NCBI RefSeq assembly: GCF_014137995.1
Contig: NZ_JACGWV010000002.1
Span: forward strand, 806,001 to 870,000
Source: Promicromonospora sukumoe
GTDB lineage: Bacteria; Actinomycetota; Actinomycetes; Actinomycetales; Cellulomonadaceae
Direction: 5' to 3'
DNA: 64,000 nucleotides
Position 1 is the first letter of the stretch, and each line of letters begins with the position of its first letter. Made by a program: the position numbers and the translations under genes. Below the pieces are notes generated by a model, which saw only the letters and a program-made list of their open reading frames with translations, was not told where the DNA came from and did not search any database. Shown piece after piece: positions 15,806 to 23,304 of the stretch.

Positions 15806-17461
15806 TCAGCCAGCGGAGACCAGGCCCAGGAGCGGTTCGGTCGGCAGGATGGTGCTCGCGTCGGCCGGCACCTCGCTCGGGGCGGACCAGCCGAGCACGG
15901 CGCGCTCGGGCAGGCCGCTCGCCACGTCGGCCCAGACGCCGTCGGCCGTCGCCTGGCCCACGCCCGGGCCCGCGGCGGTGAAGACCACCGCGACCTGCGA
16001 CGGGATGCGCAGGTCCGCGCGGTCGACGACGGACGCCGCCGTCGACTGGTGCACCTCCAGCATGATCTGCGGCAGGCCCTGCGCGGTGGCGAGCTTCGCG
16101 AGCCGGTCCACGACCTCCTGCAGCTCGGCCACGGGGACCGCCCCGGTGTCCGCGCCGTTGCCGGCGACCCGGAACTCGGGGTGGACGGAGAGCCCGACGC
16201 CCGGCTTCGACAGCAGCGGCTCGAGCTCGTCGAGCTGCGCGGCCAGCGGCTGCACGCCCGGCGCGACGTCGAGGAGCACGATCTGACCGGCGTCGCGGAT
16301 CGTCTCGACCGCGGGGGTGAGCACCTCGAGCGGCTGCTCGTCGACGAAGTCGCCGTCCTCGCCGGCCGCGGTGGACCGCATGCTCGCGGTGACGAGCACC
16401 AGCGGCGAGCCGCCCAGCACCTCGCCGTTCGTGGCGGCGGCGTCCACGGCGCGGACGGCGTCCGTGGCCGGGTCAGCGATGCCCGCCGGCACCGTGTACG
16501 ACGTCGACACGTAGCGGCCCGGGAAAAGCTGCAGCGAGCCGTCGGGCAGCGTCTTGCCGGAGGTCGCCACCGCCACCTGCCAGCCCAGGTCGTCGGCCGC
16601 GCCGAACTCGCCGCCGATGCCGACCACGCCGAGCGGCTTGAGCGCCCGGATGGTCTCGACGGTCTTCGCGTCGGCCGCGACGTCACCGTCCGGGACCTCG
16701 ACCGGGACGGCGCCGGCCGCCAGGGCGGTGCCGATCGCGGCCTCCTGCCCCGGCTTCGGGTCGACGGCGACGAGGATCTCCTGCAGCAGCTCGGGGTCCG
16801 TGACGTCCGGGATGTCGACACGCAGGCCGTCGACGTCGGCCTGGTGCAGGAGGTCGGCGGTGGGCAGCACGACCTTGGCCTCGTCCGGCTTGCCCGAACC
16901 GGCGCTGCCCTTGCCGCCCTCGGCGTCAGCGCTGCCGCCGTTCGCGGAGGCAGCGGCCGCGGCGGCGGCGCTCAGCGCGCCGGGGTCGAAGCGGACGACC
17001 TTCGCCTCGCCGGCGGCGGGCCCGACCTCCGCGACGGCCTGCTCGTCGCCGACGACGACGACCGTGCCGGCCCCGAGCCGCTCGAGCTCGGCGACGACGT
17101 TGGAGTCGGAGACCCCGCCGTCGGTCAGCAGCACCGGCGCGGTGACGGCGGCGCCGGTGGCCGCCGCGGTCGCGCGCGCGTCGGCGTCGTCCGCCGAGGC
17201 GATGACCGCGATCGGGGACGCGTGGAAGAAGGCCTGGCTCGCGGTCAGTGCCAGCTCTGCGGGGTCGGCCGAGTCGAGCACCAGAGCCGGCCCGGAGGGT
17301 TCCCTGACCTGGAACTTCTCCCCCGTCTTACCGTCGTCGCCCTCGGCCGTCGGCACCGTACAGCCGGCGAGGACGAGGGCGGCTGCCGCGAGCAGAGCCG
17401 CAGCGGACGCAGGTCGGTGGTGCGGGACGAATCGGGCGTTCCGGATAACCACGGATGTCAT
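15806..17461 (-). CDS. Lipoprotein with cell-wall-binding-repeat-like N-terminal half
   Basis: This exported lipoprotein of 551 residues has a signal peptide ending LVLAGC (Cys34). Residues about 55-150 resemble a cell-wall-binding repeat 2 module (aPVLLTDG, then VAELERLGAGTVVVVGDEQAV). An Ala/Gly/Ser-rich linker follows, then a second half with IVLLDVAPG, SVHPEFRV and IMLEVHQ that looks like a barrel-type hydrolase or binding domain of unknown substrate. The ATG at 17461 follows GGTGGGGGAGA. It lies 48 bases from the GH20 start, and a role at the cell wall is plausible. I assign no enzymatic function. Confidence 0.72.
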   Translation of the reverse strand: MTSVVIRNARFVPHHRPASAAALLAAAALVLAGCTVPTAEGDDGKTGEKFQVREPSGPALVLDSADPAELALTASQAFFHASPIAVIASADDADARATAAATGAAVTAPVLLTDGGVSDSNVVAELERLGAGTVVVVGDEQAVAEVGPAAGEAKVVRFDPGALSAAAAAAASANGGSADAEGGKGSAGSGKPDEAKVVLPTADLLHQADVDGLRVDIPDVTDPELLQEILVAVDPKPGQEAAIGTALAAGAVPVEVPDGDVAADAKTVETIRALKPLGVVGIGGEFGAADDLGWQVAVATSGKTLPDGSLQLFPGRYVSTSYTVPAGIADPATDAVRAVDAAATNGEVLGGSPLVLVTASMRSTAAGEDGDFVDEQPLEVLTPAVETIRDAGQIVLLDVAPGVQPLAAQLDELEPLLSKPGVGLSVHPEFRVAGNGADTGAVPVAELQEVVDRLAKLATAQGLPQIMLEVHQSTAASVVDRADLRIPSQVAVVFTAAGPGVGQATADGVWADVASGLPERAVLGWSAPSEVPADASTILPTEPLLGLVSAG

Positions 17462-17624
17462 TCTCCCCCACCGGGCGACGAAGTGGAAACCCCGGGGGTG
17501 ACGCCTGGCCGAACCCGCGGCAGCCTGCGGATGAACGCCGGTCGAGGTAGACGAACCCGTCAGTACACCACCGGGTAGACTCTTCCCTTCAGATCGTCGG
17601 AACGAGTACGAAGGCAGGTGCGCG

Positions 17625-18212
17625 ATGAGCACCACGACGGCCACCCCGTCGACCCGGGACCGCATCCTCGACGCGGCCACCGAGCTGTTCTACGCCCACG
17701 GCATCCGGGCGGTGAGCGCCGACAAGATCATCGACCGGGCCGGGATCACGAAAGTGACGTTCTACCGGCACTTCCGCACCAAGGACACCCTGGTGGTGGC
17801 CTACCTGGAGCGACAGGCGGCTTGGGAGCGCGGGGCGCTGGACGCGCTGCGGGCGTCCGCCGGCGACGCCGAGGCGCTGCGCCGGTTCGCCGCGAGCGTG
17901 GGCACCGAGGCCTGCAAGCCGGGCTTCCGGGGCTGCTCGTTCATCAACGCCGCGGCCGAGTACGCGGAGCCCGACAGCCAGGTCCGCGCCGTCGTCGCCG
18001 AGCACCGCACCTGGTACCGGCAGACGTTCGCCGCGATGGCCCGGGCGCTGGGCGTGGACGACGCCGAGCAGGCGGCCGACGAGCTGATGATGCTGCGCGA
18101 CGGCGCCATGCTGTCCGGCTACCTCGACGACCCCTCGCGCGTGAGCAGCGCGCTGGAGCGGGCGTTCTTCGCCGTCATCGACGCCGGGCAGCCCGCCGGT
18201 TCCGGCCGGTAG
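17625..18212 (+). CDS. TetR-family transcriptional regulator, probably of the ohr gene
   Basis: The N-terminal helix-turn-helix (DRAGITKVTFYRHFRTKDTL) is typical of TetR, and the C-terminal ligand domain contains CKPGFRGCSFINAAAEY. Cys97 and Cys104 lie close together: the second is common in this subfamily, while the first is an addition that could allow redox sensing. The ATG at 17625 follows GAAGGCAGG. A terminator (18255) and then a palindromic operator (18330) separate it from the organic hydroperoxide resistance gene, whose expression it probably controls. The pairing is inferred from position; Ohr is usually controlled by MarR-type OhrR. Confidence 0.88.
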   Translation: MSTTTATPSTRDRILDAATELFYAHGIRAVSADKIIDRAGITKVTFYRHFRTKDTLVVAYLERQAAWERGALDALRASAGDAEALRRFAASVGTEACKPGFRGCSFINAAAEYAEPDSQVRAVVAEHRTWYRQTFAAMARALGVDDAEQAADELMMLRDGAMLSGYLDDPSRVSSALERAFFAVIDAGQPAGSGR

Positions 18213-18254
18213 CCGCGTCCGCCCCGGTCCGCCGCGGCCTACTTCGACCAGCCC

Positions 18255-18294
18255 GAGCCCGTCGTCACGCACCGTGACGGCGGGCTCTCTCCTT
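18255..18294 (+). terminator. Rho-independent-like terminator after the TetR gene
   Basis: A 15-base stem (18255-18269 with 18273-18287, one G.T pair) with a CAC loop is followed by TCTCCTTT. It lies 42 bases downstream of the TetR stop and isolates it from the ohr promoter. Confidence 0.75.
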
Positions 18295-18329
18295 TGCCCG
18301 GCTTGTGCCTTCGGCCTCCGTGTGGCTAA

Positions 18330-18353
18330 TGTAGACGTACTAGTTCGTCTACA
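18330..18353. promoter_or_regulatory. Palindromic operator upstream of ohr
   Basis: TGTAGACG-N8-CGTCTACA is a perfect inverted repeat with an ACTAGT core, 44 bases upstream of the ohr start. Its length and symmetry fit a TetR-family operator, and the TetR gene just upstream is the obvious candidate. Confidence 0.75.
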
Positions 18354-18397
18354 TGACCGGGACTGTCGGGTCCCGGCCCCCGAGAAGGAGCGCATCC

Positions 18398-18826
18398 ATG
18401 GCTGACAGCATCTACACCGCCGTCGCGACGTCCACCGGCGACGGCCGCGCCGGAGGCCGCACGGTGAGCGACGACGGCCTGCTGGACCTCAAGCTGGCGA
18501 TCCCCGCCGACATGGGCGGCCCGGGCGGCGCCACCAACCCCGAGCAGCTCTTCGCTGCGGGCTGGGCCTCGTGCTTCCACAGCGCGCTCAAGGCCGTCGC
18601 CTCCGCGCGGAAGGTCACGGTCAGCGACTCCGCCGTGGTCGCCGAGGTGAGCATCCACCCGGCCGACGGCGGCGCGTTCAACCTGAGCGCCGCGCTGCAC
18701 GTCGAGCTGTCGGGCGTGGACCAGGCCACCGCGGACGAGCTGGTCGAGGCCGCGCACGCGGTCTGCCCGTACTCGAACGCGACGCGCGGCAACATCGAGG
18801 TCACGGTCGACGCGACCGTCGCCTGA
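18398..18826 (+). CDS. ohr: Organic hydroperoxide resistance protein, OsmC/Ohr family
   Basis: Ohr is a thiol peroxidase that reduces organic and fatty-acid hydroperoxides in the cytosol. The two catalytic cysteines are present: Cys59 in AAGWASCFHSAL and Cys123 in HAVCPYSNATRG, with the substrate-gating arginine region near the N-terminus. Its 142 residues match the family. AGAAGGAG lies eight bases before the ATG at 18398. It is preceded by a strong palindromic operator and by a TetR gene that is a likely regulator. Confidence 0.95.
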   Translation: MADSIYTAVATSTGDGRAGGRTVSDDGLLDLKLAIPADMGGPGGATNPEQLFAAGWASCFHSALKAVASARKVTVSDSAVVAEVSIHPADGGAFNLSAALHVELSGVDQATADELVEAAHAVCPYSNATRGNIEVTVDATVA

Positions 18827-18835
18827 ATCTCTGGA

Positions 18836-18879
18836 GTGTCAGACGCTCAGGTCACCATAGGGACCTGAGCGTCTGACAC
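18836..18879. repeat. Palindromic repeat family A, copy between ohr and alkC-like gene
   Basis: The 18-base arms are perfect (GTGTCAGACGCTCAGGTC and its complement) around an eight-base centre that has lost symmetry. It starts ten bases after the ohr stop and ends 35 bases before the next gene on the same strand. Confidence 0.9.
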
Positions 18880-18914
18880 GTTCCGGGGAGAGATCCCGGA
18901 AGAGAAGGAGTTCC

Positions 18915-20027
18915 ATGCCGTTCGCCGACGAGCTCATCAGTGACCGCACGGCCGAGACGCTGACCCGCGCCATCGGGTCGGCCGCGCCGGACGCCGTCCT
19001 GCGGGCGCTGCCGTCGACCGTGGGCCGGCTCACCGACCTCACGCTGCGCGAGCGGGCGGACCTCCTGCGGGACGCCCTGCTCACCGACCTGCCGGGGAGC
19101 TACGCGGACCTGGCCCGGGTGGTGCGGGCCGCGCGCGACGGCGCGGAGCCGTTCGGGGGCTGGCTGATCTGGCCGGTCACGAGCGCCGTCGCGGCCCGGG
19201 CCGTCGAGGAGGGCACGGACGCGGCGTTCGACGACGCCATGGCGCTGCTGGCCGAGCTCACCGGCCGGCTCACCGCCGAGTTCGCCGTCCGCACCCTGTT
19301 GCGGCACGACCTGGACCGCGCCCTCGCCACGGCTACGGCCTGGGCGGCGTCGGACGACGTCGACGTGCGCCGCCTGGCCAGCGAGGGCACCCGCCCGTAC
19401 CTGCCCTGGTCCGTCCGGGTGCCGCAGATCCTGGCCCGTGCCGGCGTGACCGTGCCCGTGCTCGACGCCCTGTACCGGGACGAGAGCGAGTACGTACGGC
19501 GCTCGGTCGCCAACCATCTCAACGACCTGAGCCGCGACCACGCGGACCTGGTCGTCGCCACGGCGGGGCGCTGGCTCGCCGACCCCGCCCCGACGACGCC
19601 GTCGCTCGTGCGCCACGCGCTGCGCACGCTGGTCAAGCGCGGCGACCCGGGCGCCCTCGCGCTGCTCGGGTTCGGTCCGGCGACCCTGGAGATCGACGGG
19701 CCCCTGCTCGACGGCGCCCGCGTGCCGTTCGGCGGCACCGTCCGGTTCACGGCCGCGGTGCGCAACGTCGGCGCCGAGGAGGCGCGGCTGTCCATCGACT
19801 ACGTGGTGCACCACCAGAAGGCCAACGGCTCGCAGACCACGAAGACGTTCAAGCTGACCACCCGGACGCTCGCGCCGGGCGAGCAGGTCGAGCTGAGCCG
19901 GGAGCACTCGTTCCGGCCGATCACCACGCGCCGGTACTACCCCGGCCCGCACGCCGTGACGCTCCAGGTCAACGGCGTCGCGACGGACCCGGCAGTGTTC
20001 GAGCTGGACGCGCCCTCCGGCACCTGA
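18915..20027 (+). CDS. AlkC-type DNA alkylation repair glycosylase
   Basis: AlkC enzymes are HEAT-repeat DNA glycosylases that remove cationic alkylbases such as 3-methyladenine without base flipping. The helical repeats run to about residue 265 (GWLIWPVTSAVA, RRLASEGTRPYLPWSVRVPQ, YVRRSVANHLNDLSRDH, LVRHALRTLVKRGDPGALALLGF). They are followed by an immunoglobulin-like beta domain (VPFGGTVRFTAAVRN through the C-terminus), the arrangement described for AlkC and absent from AlkD. GAGAAGGAG precedes the ATG at 18915. It follows ohr, giving two damage-response genes in a row. Confidence 0.85.
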   Translation: MPFADELISDRTAETLTRAIGSAAPDAVLRALPSTVGRLTDLTLRERADLLRDALLTDLPGSYADLARVVRAARDGAEPFGGWLIWPVTSAVAARAVEEGTDAAFDDAMALLAELTGRLTAEFAVRTLLRHDLDRALATATAWAASDDVDVRRLASEGTRPYLPWSVRVPQILARAGVTVPVLDALYRDESEYVRRSVANHLNDLSRDHADLVVATAGRWLADPAPTTPSLVRHALRTLVKRGDPGALALLGFGPATLEIDGPLLDGARVPFGGTVRFTAAVRNVGAEEARLSIDYVVHHQKANGSQTTKTFKLTTRTLAPGEQVELSREHSFRPITTRRYYPGPHAVTLQVNGVATDPAVFELDAPSGT

Positions 20028-20042
20028 CACCCCGCCGGTCGA

Positions 20043-20121
20043 GCTTGTCGAGACCTGGTTTCGACAGGCTCAACCAGCGGTGGGCTTGTCGAGACCTGGT
20101 TTCGACAGGCTCAACCAGCGG
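20043..20121. repeat. Two direct copies of a 38-base intergenic repeat
   Basis: Identical units at 20043-20080 and 20084-20121 begin GCTTGTCGAGACCTGG and end CTCAACCAGCGG. Each contains a small hairpin (TTGTCGA with TCGACAGG). They lie between the convergent alkC-like and TetR genes and may stop transcription from both sides. Confidence 0.85.
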
Positions 20122-20128
20122 CACGGCC

Positions 20129-20701
20129 TCAGCGCAGCGACGTCCGGACGATCCCGGCGACGACGTCCGCGAGGTCCGCCGGGATCGGCCGGTCGCCGCT
20201 CAGGTAGCGCCGCACCGCGGCGTAGGGCAGGTCGACGACGACCAGGAGCAGCTCGGTGGTCGACACCGAGGTCTCGGCGCGGACCCGCCGGGTCAGGCCG
20301 CGGATCGCGTCGTTCCAGCGCGCGCCCTCGGTCGCCTCGGTCTCGCGGGCCGGCTCGGGCCAAGCGTCGGGCTCGAACCGCGCGCGGCCCGCGAGCAGCG
20401 CGTGCGCGTGACCGGGCTCGGCCTGGCACCAGCGCACGGTGTAGGCGGCGAGCGCGGCCGCCGCGTCGACCGGCTCCCCCTCGAACAGCGGGTACGCGTC
20501 CCGGTGATAGCTCTCGATCGCGCGGTTCCACAGGGCGGCGAGCAGGGCCGGACGGTCGGGGAACCGGTAGTAGAGGGACCCGCTCGGCACTCCCGCCTCA
20601 CGGATGACCGCCGCCATCGTGACCTTCGCCGGACCGCCCTCGCCGAGGACCCGGCCCGCGGCGTCGAGGATCGTCGAGGTGTCGTGGGTGGGCCGGGCCA
20701 T
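20129..20701 (-). CDS. TetR-family transcriptional regulator
   Basis: This 190-residue repressor has the N-terminal helix-turn-helix VIREAGVPSGSLYYRFPDRPALL and a C-terminal domain of the type found next to small-molecule enzymes. It is divergent from a hotdog thioesterase with 81 bases between, and a palindrome TAGAG-TCCGGT-CTCTA (20728-20743) in that gap is the likely operator for both genes. Its ligand may be an acyl-CoA or related compound, judged only from the neighbour. Confidence 0.88.
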   Translation of the reverse strand: MARPTHDTSTILDAAGRVLGEGGPAKVTMAAVIREAGVPSGSLYYRFPDRPALLAALWNRAIESYHRDAYPLFEGEPVDAAAALAAYTVRWCQAEPGHAHALLAGRARFEPDAWPEPARETEATEGARWNDAIRGLTRRVRAETSVSTTELLLVVVDLPYAAVRRYLSGDRPIPADLADVVAGIVRTSLR

Positions 20702-20727
20702 GCGTTGACGGTACTGCAGCGCCTCGT

Positions 20728-20743
20728 TAGAGTCCGGTCTCTA
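20728..20743. promoter_or_regulatory. Candidate TetR operator between divergent genes
   Basis: TAGAG-TCCGGT-CTCTA is symmetric except at the two bases flanking the central CCGG. It lies midway between the TetR start (20701) and the thioesterase start (20783). Confidence 0.6.
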
Positions 20744-20782
20744 GAGAGAGATCTCCACAAACGACCACCGAGAGGAATTCCC

Positions 20783-21184
20783 ATGGCACCGACCGCGGAC
20801 GACGTCTATGCGGCGGCCCCGTTCGTCAGGACGCTCGGCGTCGAGCTCGACCGGATCACGCCGGAGGCCGTCGTCGGGCGGCTGCCCTGGTCGCAGCCGC
20901 TGTCCACGGTGGGCGGCGGCCTGCACGGCGGCGCCCTCATGGGGCTGGCGGACGGGACCGCGGCCGTCTGCGCCTCTGTCAACGGCGAGCCCGGCGCGCT
21001 GCCTGCCACCGTCGACTCGACGACCCACTTCCTGCGCCCGGTCAACGGCGAGGCCACCGCGACGGCCGTGCCCGTCCGGGCGACCAGCCGCCAGGTGCTC
21101 GTCGAGGTCAGGGTGACCGACGAGGCCGGCGAGCTGTGCGTGCACGTGCTCCAGACCGTGCGGCTGCTCTACCCCGGGGCATAG
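20783..21184 (+). CDS. PaaI-type hotdog-fold thioesterase
   Basis: Small cytosolic acyl-CoA thioesterase of 133 residues. The hotdog signature GGGLHGGALMGLADGTAAVCA and the strand PATVDSTTHFLRPV are clear. AGAGGA lies seven bases before the ATG at 20783. It probably hydrolyses aromatic or medium-chain acyl-CoA; the substrate cannot be deduced. It is likely controlled by the divergent TetR regulator. Confidence 0.88.
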   Translation: MAPTADDVYAAAPFVRTLGVELDRITPEAVVGRLPWSQPLSTVGGGLHGGALMGLADGTAAVCASVNGEPGALPATVDSTTHFLRPVNGEATATAVPVRATSRQVLVEVRVTDEAGELCVHVLQTVRLLYPGA

Positions 21185-21225
21185 GCAGAGCCCGCCGGGA
21201 CCCGGGGAACAAGGGGTCTCGACGG

Positions 21226-21285
21226 GCTCGACCTGCGAACGATCGACCTGCGAACGATCGACCTACGAACGCTCGACCTGCGAGG
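21226..21285. repeat. Four tandem 15-base repeats
   Basis: Four head-to-tail units of the form G(A/C)TCGACCT(G/A)CGAAC occupy 21226-21285, directly after a GGTCTCGACGGGCTCGACC element. They lie between the convergent thioesterase and dipZ stops and look like local expansion of the gene-end repeat seen at 11351 and 20043. Confidence 0.8.
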
Positions 21286-21297
21286 GCTCGGCCGGGG

Positions 21298-23118
21298 TCA
21301 GCCGAACGTCATGGTGAAGACCTGCACGCCCTTCGGCACGTCCAGCTCGACGAGCCCCTCGGTCGGGCCGTCGCCCTCCAGGATCGGGTAGAGCCGCGGG
21401 TTGCCGGAGACGTCGATGCTGCGGGTCTCCTCCTCGCCGTCGGCCGTGACCGTCGCCTGGACGGTCCCCTCACCGCCGAGCACCACGAAGACGTCGGTCG
21501 AGCGGTACGCGAGGCGCACCTGGGCGTCGTCGGACACGGCCTCCGCGCCCTCGAAGTCGACGTTCCACGTGCCACCGAGCGAGAACGTGTCCTGCTTCTG
21601 GTCGTCCGCGAGCGTGAACTCCTTGCGGCCCGCGGCGTACTGGGGCTCGCCCGAGTAGTTGATGACGCGCTTGATGGAGAAGTACGTCTCGGGCGTGATC
21701 TGGTCGAGCGGGGTCGCGTCCTGCACCGTGGTCGCGCCGGGCAGGTCGACGCCGGGGTTGGCGTCGGCCAGCAGCTCGCGGATCAGGTTCTCGGTGTCCT
21801 GGTACCCGCCCTCACCCAGGCGGATGTGCCGCACAGTGCCGTCGGCGTCGATGAGGTACTGGGCGGGCCAGTAGCGGTTCCGGTACGCCGTCCAGGTGGA
21901 GTACGAGTTGTCCTGGGCGATCGGGTAGGTCACGCCGAGGTCCTTCGCGCCGGCGATCACGTTGCGCGTCTCGCGCTCGAAGGCGAACTCCGGCGTGTGC
22001 ACGCCGATCACCTCGAAGCCCTTGCCGACGTCGGCGTACTTGTCGTACCAGGCGTTGATGTGCGGGATGGACCGCTGGCAGTTGATGCACGAGTAGGTCC
22101 AGAAGTCGACGAGCACGACCTCGCCGCGCATCGCCTCGAGCTGGAGGGCCTTGCCGTCCGGCGTGTTCAGCCACTTGTCGATGCCGCGGATCTCCGGCGC
22201 CGTGCCGCAGTCCTCCAGCTCCGGCGCGCCGTTCGAGCAGTTGGACAGCTCGCGGTTCTCGTCGGTCACGAGGCCGCCGAGGTCGAGCGCCTCGCGCACC
22301 GTCTCCGAGGAGTCGATGCGCTGCTGGAGCGCGCCCGTGTAGTCGGGCAGCAGCCGCTGGATCGCGGCGGGCGCGTTGAAGGCCAGGGCGATCGCCAGCA
22401 GGATGACGACGATGCCGCCGCCGGTGCGGATGGCCTTCGTGTGCCGCTGGAAGGCCTGCACCCGCTCGGCGATCCGCCGTCCGGCCAGGGCGAACAGGAG
22501 CAGCGGGAGCGCGGCGCCGACGGCGAACGACACGGTCAGCGCGACCGTCTCGACCCCGATGTTGCCCGTCGCACCCGCGACCGTGATCGCGGCGAGCACC
22601 GGTCCGGCGCACGGCACGTAGAGCACGCCGAGGCCGAGACCGAGAACGAAGGCGCCCCGGTCCTGCCGAGCCGCGCCGCGCTTGGCCCCGAAGGCGGCGA
22701 TGCGCTGGAAGGGCCGCTCCAGGATCATCTCGAACCGCGGCACGATCATGCCGATACCCAGCAGCACCAGCAGCGTGATGCCCGCCCAGCGCAGCAGGTC
22801 CTGCGGCAGCCCGAGCACGGACAGCAGCAGGGAGCCGAGCAGCGTGAAGAAGCTGAAGCTCAGGACCAGGCCCGCGATCACGATGTAGGGGCGCCAGGAC
22901 CGCCGGGTGCGGACCTCGGTGTCCGGGGTCGCAGTGGCGACCGATCCGCCGCTACCGCCCGGGTCCGGAGACTTCTTGGACCGGGCGTCGTCGCTGGTCC
23001 GGTTACGTGCCCCCTGGACTCCGCCCGCGAAGAAGATGGCCGGGAGCATGGGGAGGATGCACGGCGAGATGCCTGTGATCAGGCCGCCGAGAAGGCCGAT
23101 AACGATGAGTGTTCCCAT
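21298..23118 (-). CDS. dipZ: DipZ-type CcdA-thioredoxin fusion protein
   Basis: DipZ carries electrons across the membrane to extracytoplasmic disulfides. The N-terminal CcdA domain has about six membrane segments with redox cysteines Cys20 (GISPCILPMLP) and Cys170 (YVPCAGPVLA). A thioredoxin/TlpA domain with Cys344-Ile-Asn-Cys347 follows, then a C-terminal beta domain. An extra Cys294/Cys304 pair sits between the two halves. A SigK-like promoter ends seven bases before the ATG at 23118, so the mRNA is probably leaderless. It is divergent from the fasciclin lipoprotein gene, as in the mycobacterial mpt83-dipZ-mpt70 group, and probably keeps that protein's disulfide correct. Confidence 0.93.
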   Translation of the reverse strand: MGTLIVIGLLGGLITGISPCILPMLPAIFFAGGVQGARNRTSDDARSKKSPDPGGSGGSVATATPDTEVRTRRSWRPYIVIAGLVLSFSFFTLLGSLLLSVLGLPQDLLRWAGITLLVLLGIGMIVPRFEMILERPFQRIAAFGAKRGAARQDRGAFVLGLGLGVLYVPCAGPVLAAITVAGATGNIGVETVALTVSFAVGAALPLLLFALAGRRIAERVQAFQRHTKAIRTGGGIVVILLAIALAFNAPAAIQRLLPDYTGALQQRIDSSETVREALDLGGLVTDENRELSNCSNGAPELEDCGTAPEIRGIDKWLNTPDGKALQLEAMRGEVVLVDFWTYSCINCQRSIPHINAWYDKYADVGKGFEVIGVHTPEFAFERETRNVIAGAKDLGVTYPIAQDNSYSTWTAYRNRYWPAQYLIDADGTVRHIRLGEGGYQDTENLIRELLADANPGVDLPGATTVQDATPLDQITPETYFSIKRVINYSGEPQYAAGRKEFTLADDQKQDTFSLGGTWNVDFEGAEAVSDDAQVRLAYRSTDVFVVLGGEGTVQATVTADGEEETRSIDVSGNPRLYPILEGDGPTEGLVELDVPKGVQVFTMTFG

Positions 23119-23125
23119 GTGCCGG

Positions 23126-23152
23126 GTTCGGCGTGCGGCCTGTTCCGGATGG
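23126..23152 (-). promoter_or_regulatory. SigK-type promoter of dipZ
   Basis: Read on the minus strand, CCATCC-N15-CCGAAC. The -10 element ends seven bases before the dipZ ATG. Motifs and spacing are identical to the promoters at 23224 and 25595. Confidence 0.85.
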
Positions 23153-23223
23153 GTTCCGGGACGGGTTGCCGGGCGGGGACGGACCGGACGCGGGCCCCGT
23201 CGAAAATTGATCCGCACCGACCC

Positions 23224-23250
23224 CCATCCGGGGAGGCGACGGCTCCGAAC
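23224..23250 (+). promoter_or_regulatory. SigK-type promoter of the fasciclin lipoprotein gene
   Basis: CCATCC-N15-CCGAAC lies 54 bases upstream of the ATG at 23305, leaving a leader of roughly 48 bases that carries the GAGGAGAG ribosome-binding site. Confidence 0.85.
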
Positions 23251-23304
23251 CCCGGTCAAGACACCCCGTGAGACGCGGGGTGACGCCACACCGAGGAGAG
23301 ACCG

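Noticed and set aside
3217..18879. Family A palindromes as rho-independent terminators
   Set aside because: No T-run follows any copy, one lies inside ksgA, and one separates genes on the same strand. A role in termination is possible, but the sequence does not show it.
21226..21285. Possible CRISPR array
   Set aside because: The 15-base units are head-to-tail without spacers, and no cas gene is present.
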